Source: Paramecium octaurelia
Taxonomy: Eukaryota > Ciliophora > Oligohymenophorea > Peniculida > Parameciidae
DNA length: 64,000 bases
Assembly (NCBI GenBank): GCA_905182995.1
Contig: CAJJDP010000041.1
Location: forward strand, 248,589-312,588
Direction: 5' to 3'
Made by a program: the position numbers and the translations under genes
In this document: positions 59,876-64,000 of the stretch, in pieces
How positions within the stretch are numbered: the first letter of the stretch is position 1
Layout of the letters: every line of letters begins with the position of its first letter
Notes under the pieces: model-generated
The model's input: only the letters and a program-made list of their open reading frames with translations
The model's database searches: none
What the model was told of the DNA's origin: nothing

Positions 59876-62800
59876 TCAATTCTCATGTATAATTTCTTCC
59901 CCAAATATTCCACTCTTTTTCTTTCTTAACGATATGGTTGGAAAAGATGATAAATACCGACTTTATCTTCTAATCAAAGTCTTAGATTGTTTGAGTCTTT
60001 TTAATTTATACTTCTCATTAATCATTTCAATCACTCTTTCAACATTGTATTAAGGATAATAATATTAGTATTCTTAATATTTATCAAGACCATCCAATTC
60101 ATTTATTATTAATTTCTAATAGTACTCTACTTTCAATTGGGTTTTAAAATCCGATGATGCACAAAAAGTGAAACTATTCTATTTTGTTAATTTGGTCTTA
60201 TCAGGTGATTATAAATCAGAATCAGATGAATGTTCACAAATATCTTACAAAACTATTTTCTCAGGTACTTTTAATTCAATTTTTTCATATATTTCTTACT
60301 TTTCTTACTTTTTGTTATTTAATTTGATTAATTTCAAAGTGGACATCTATTTTGTACTTCCAATTCCTGTAAAACTAGGTCTAGGATTATGAGTATTATT
60401 TGAATTTTATCTCATTATTTATTCTTGACTCTCATGAGGACTGTCCTTGCCTCCACTCTAAAAATTAGGGTTAATGTTATTTTTGATCAGAGTATTAATA
60501 GAAGAATCAGTACAGGATCTAAACAGATTTTTTTGATGTTCCAAACATTACAAATCCATTTTCTTAATTATAGAATCATTTATAGATTCTTCTTAAATTA
60601 AATTATTCTCCAACGCATATGTTACTAAACGATATTATATGCCTAGTCTATCACTTTTAGAATTCTAACTAACAATGAAATATTACATGTGATTTAGCGT
60701 GTCTTCGTTCAAACTTTCGCCTGGCTTATTCTTAAAGGTACTGCCGTTTAACTATAAATCGAACGTTTGGTTAATAGAAGACAAAAGGACATTCTAAGAC
60801 TTTGTGGTTTTAATAACAAAGTTCACACCCTGCCAATTTGATTCTTTCCTGCAATTTAACTTTATTCAATGCTTATTTATATTTTTCGAATTCTTCTGGG
60901 TATTTTTGAAGGAGAAGATTTAATTGTTATTTATCCAATACAGCAACTCTTACGAAACTCTAGGCTTTGGCTGAAAAAGGCAGTTTAGCATTAGTAAGAA
61001 AATACTTTTCTCCCAAAACCTCATTTTTTTTAATTAGGGACAATTACGAGACTTTATTCTTTTCTAAAATTATGAATACTGCAAGTTATACATTTATTTA
61101 ATTCTACAATCAATGATATTTCACCTTCCAATACAAAATATAACTCATTAATTTCCTAATCTGATATAACAATAAATTCATCTGGCATATATTATTTTTC
61201 TTAGACTAATTAACATATTTCATTCAACATTAGATCAGAAAAAGTGGCGGATATTAATTTAGAATTTGATATAAATTTTCTATAGATATCTATCTTTAAA
61301 TCTGTTTTCAAAGTAGGATCTAATTTCTCAATTAATTTCACACATTCATTATCTGAAGTATGATCAATCTAAATAAAATATTCAAAAAATTTTTTGACTT
61401 TATTAGCCAGTACTTTATTTACATTCCTTTCTTCGATAAACTTCTTGATTAGAAACATTTTATGTCTTTAATTCTTCTTATTCTCATTCAATTGACTAAA
61501 AATATTTCCAATACTCGAAATTGTATAAGCAAATACCACACTGCTTACTACAGCTACTATTACCACAAACATCCTTTCAAAACTACTTACTGGTATGACA
61601 TCTCCATACCCAATTGTCAATGTAGTAATGGAACTCCAGTAAATTGAGAATACATATCTAACAAACCACGACTCTCCATCTATGTTTTTCTATTTGATCC
61701 AATTCTGATCATATCTTAAATCAATATATCTAAAACAAAAATACCCAAATTATTCTTCTAGAACTCCAATGTAATGCCACACACATCCAAATAGATGAGA
61801 CAAAAATAAAAATTAAATCAGCAAACGAACAACATCGATGAATGTCTAATAATGCTATCTCAAATTTAAGGTCTCTTCGAGTGTATCCGCAAGCAATATC
61901 AACCTTTTCAAACGTATTAATAAGAGAATCTCAAAAATTTGGGATTCATCGCTTATAGTACTTATAAATTAAGGCATAACACTTAAAAAATCATACATAA
62001 ATGTCGATTTTAAATAATGCATTGCAATTTGTTTTTAATCTATTACTAATACACCATGTTCATAATATCCTGTTAAAAAATTCAACAGTATTTCTATCAG
62101 GTAGACATAGAGTGGTAATGTCAATAAAAAAAACTACAACAGATCCTATGTAATCTCAATTTAAAAACAAATCTTTAATGGCACAAAAACCATCTGAATT
62201 GATAAAATTATCAAGAGGAATACATCCCAAATTAATTTCGGAGTGCTAGTTGGAACTATGATGAAGATGATCTTGTTAATGATATATTACAAAAATATAT
62301 GGCAGGACTAATATAAGCAGTTGTTCTGAATTCTTAATTTAAGTATTTACTTAAATTATTTTATATAATTACTGAATAACTAAGCTTCTTTTTGCCTCGT
62401 ATTAAAAATCTTTCCTCATAATAATCAAAGATGGCTGATTAATCATTTATTGCTTAGAATTGCCTTTTTTTCATGAAGGTAAATTTGAACTTCTCAGAGT
62501 TGATTAATAATGCCATTACGAATCTGATAACATAAGTCATAATTCGCAATGCTCCTTTTTACCATATTTTATTTTCCCACCCTCCAATTGGCTAATGGAA
62601 ATCATCTGATTAAATTTTCTGGGTTTCCTTCATTATTTTACTCAGGGATTCCGCTTTTGATTCTTTTCTACTTCGATGTCTACTTTAATTTGAAACAGAG
62701 GAATTTTCTGAAGCATACAATTCATTATCGTCATTAACACAACTCTCAGGAATTTATTGTTCATTGAATTGTAACCCTAATCCAGGCCGACTATCAAATC

Positions 62801-62921
62801 CTTATGTGTTGATAACTTAGATTAATAAAGTTATTCTACTTAAGGTTTCTGTATTATTTCGCAATGTCATCAATCTTGAGGAATCGGTTTTATAAATTGT
62901 GTCTATCCCCTGTCTATCCAT
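59876..62921 (-). CDS. Voltage/cyclic-nucleotide-type K+ channel (EAG/CNG-like)
   Basis: A 990-residue protein with introns at 60665-60686, 61064-61091 and 62350-62372. Order: a cytosolic N-terminus of about 190 residues; six membrane helices including IWDVFLLIILSIQMVF and an S4-like LLIRLKRLILLA; the pore loop SSITTLTIGYGDVIP with the K+ selectivity filter GYGD; a C-linker; and a cyclic-nucleotide-binding domain (LNELYFVLEGEISLI-type strand). After the CNBD lies a Cys/His cluster, CELCYQNHKVLECPF. The tail is long and Ser/Asn-rich. Such channels set the membrane potential that controls ciliary beating. S4 has fewer basic residues than classic voltage sensors. It is convergent with the THP3-like gene, 23 bp apart. 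Confidence 0.92.
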
Positions 62922-63083
62922 TTTATTACGCAAATATAAATATATAAATTGAATATCATCAGATTATTTTTAACTTTATTATTATGTATCATTATTAATT
63001 GTTACATAATTGTTTTTATTTTAACTCTTTTCATTTCTTCAACAGTTAAATACAATATAAATAATATCAAAACTTGCAAAAAA

Positions 63084-64000
63084 TCAAAGTAATAATGAAA
63101 ATGCTTCACTCGTAGTTTTAGAATGTTGGATTGTTACCCCTACCAGTGAATCCGAATGAGCAAACACATCCGGATTATGACTTACAAGTACAAACTAGAT
63201 CTAATTCGACAACAATTTCACAATCTTTTGTAATCTAATAGTATTTAAAATAAATTCTTACTTATCCGCATTGTCTTAGTCCAAATGAGCATCTACTTCA
63301 TCAAGCAAAATGAAAGGAGCATCAATAGCTGCATTTAATGCTAACAACAGAGCAATTGAGGCTATTGCCTTTTCTCCTCCAGAAAGCTATTCAGAATTAT
63401 CAAAAATATATTTTTTGTTGGGAGGATTTGGTGTATAAATTAATCCTCCTTCAAAGGGTTCTTCTTTGTTTTCCATATAGAGAAGAACAGTTCCACCAAC
63501 TCTATTTTGATTCTCAGTTAATTTTTGATATAATATTTTGATTTCCTTTTCTACTCTATCAAATAACTTGTCAAATCTATCCTTCCTTAATTATTATGTC
63601 TATACTAATTGATCACTCAATTCAGCTTCTCGATTTTATAATTCCTTAATTGATCTTCCTAATGATTCAATATTGGTTTCCAATTAGACAAATTTTTCAT
63701 CTGTTTTGGCTCCAATCAATCCAACTTGTAAATTTTCGGATAAATATTTAGTAATTTCTTGTTCCTTTGATTCTAATTCTACATTAATTTCTTCTATTAA
63801 TTTGTTCCAATTAGAATGTTTCAAATCATTTTTGATCGCACTGTAATCAATGGCTTCCATATCCATTTATTAATCATCATCAAAATTTAAAGAAGGTTGG
63901 AAAGTTCCTTGTGATCTCTTAAATCTGACAGGAATAGATTCAATTTCACATAATTCGATTAATCTTCCTCTTTAGAATCTTAACTACTCTAATTTTCTGT
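63084..64000 (-). CDS. SMC1: SMC1 cohesin subunit, C-terminal part, cut by the window edge
   Basis: The minus strand is open from the right window edge, with one intron (63235-63261), to TGA 63084-63086. It contains the last part of the coiled coil, then RFDKLFDRVEKEIKILYQKL, GGTVLLYMENKEEPFEGG, the ABC signature LSGGEKAIASIALLLA, Walker B with APFILLDEVDAHLD, and the D-loop region down to SHNPDVFAHSDSLVGVT. The pattern, including GGLIYTPNPPNK, fits SMC1 better than SMC2-4. The ATPase head closes the cohesin ring that holds sister chromatids together. The N-terminal half and hinge lie beyond position 64000. Confidence 0.88.

Noticed and set aside
60168-60392. Plus-strand frame rich in Phe/Ser/Tyr
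   Set aside because: Antisense to the continuous minus-strand K+ channel exon.

Overview
The window is somatic (macronuclear) DNA of a ciliate of the genus Paramecium, most likely the P. aurelia group. TAA and TAG are read as glutamine throughout and TGA is the only stop. The DNA is very AT-rich. Introns are tiny (nearly all 20-31 nt, GTA...TAG) and genes sit tens of bases apart. Conserved proteins such as Ku80, Cox11, Nfs1, DDX27, Rpn7 and PI-PLC read through cleanly only with this code and these introns. The usual ORF callers shatter every gene here, so the gene models below were spliced by eye. For most of them the total exon length was checked to be a multiple of three.

Layout, left to right. 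1-4530: two tandem P5B-type ATPases, the first cut by the window edge. 4584-9405: a WD40 protein, KU80 and the mitochondrial copper chaperone COX11. 9705-19789: a 1,958-residue coiled-coil protein with an A9/AIR9-like head, a DDX27/Drs1 helicase and a kinesin. 19742-24398: an unresolved minus-strand stretch, then an NPHP3-like STAND protein. 24505-28970: four minus-strand genes (small ORF, importin alpha, NFS1, coiled coil), the last three only 18-21 bp apart. 29365-34747: APC5, a small protein and a zinc-finger kelch protein. 34748-37975: a secreted acidic Pro/Glu protein with a repeat array. 38120-43524: two genes whose ATGs are 18 bp apart (coiled coil, kelch), then two small unknown proteins.

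44461-48334 is the most unusual part. A 297-bp inverted repeat without a single mismatch carries two copies of one small gene, which resembles the mitochondrial complex III assembly factor SMIM4/UQCC5. The copies enclose about 3.3 kb holding a RING-gene relic, a helix-turn-helix gene and a cyclin. The copies differ by an in-frame 9-bp indel at the N-terminus.

48616-64000 returns to dense housekeeping genes: an Ap4A phosphorylase-like protein, a MUL1-like RING ligase, an ARM-like protein, PI-PLC, a CEP19-like protein, RPN7, a THP3/LENG8-like SAC3 protein, a cyclic-nucleotide-type K+ channel and the C-terminal end of SMC1.

The genes do not form one pathway. Recurrent themes are mitochondrial biogenesis (COX11, NFS1, SMIM4-like, MUL1-like), cell cycle and chromosome functions (KU80, APC5, cyclin, SMC1, kinesin, RPN7) and cilium or basal-body candidates (NPHP3-like, CEP19-like, several coiled-coil proteins). 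I saw no transposon, viral element, rRNA, tRNA, CRISPR array or telomere repeat.
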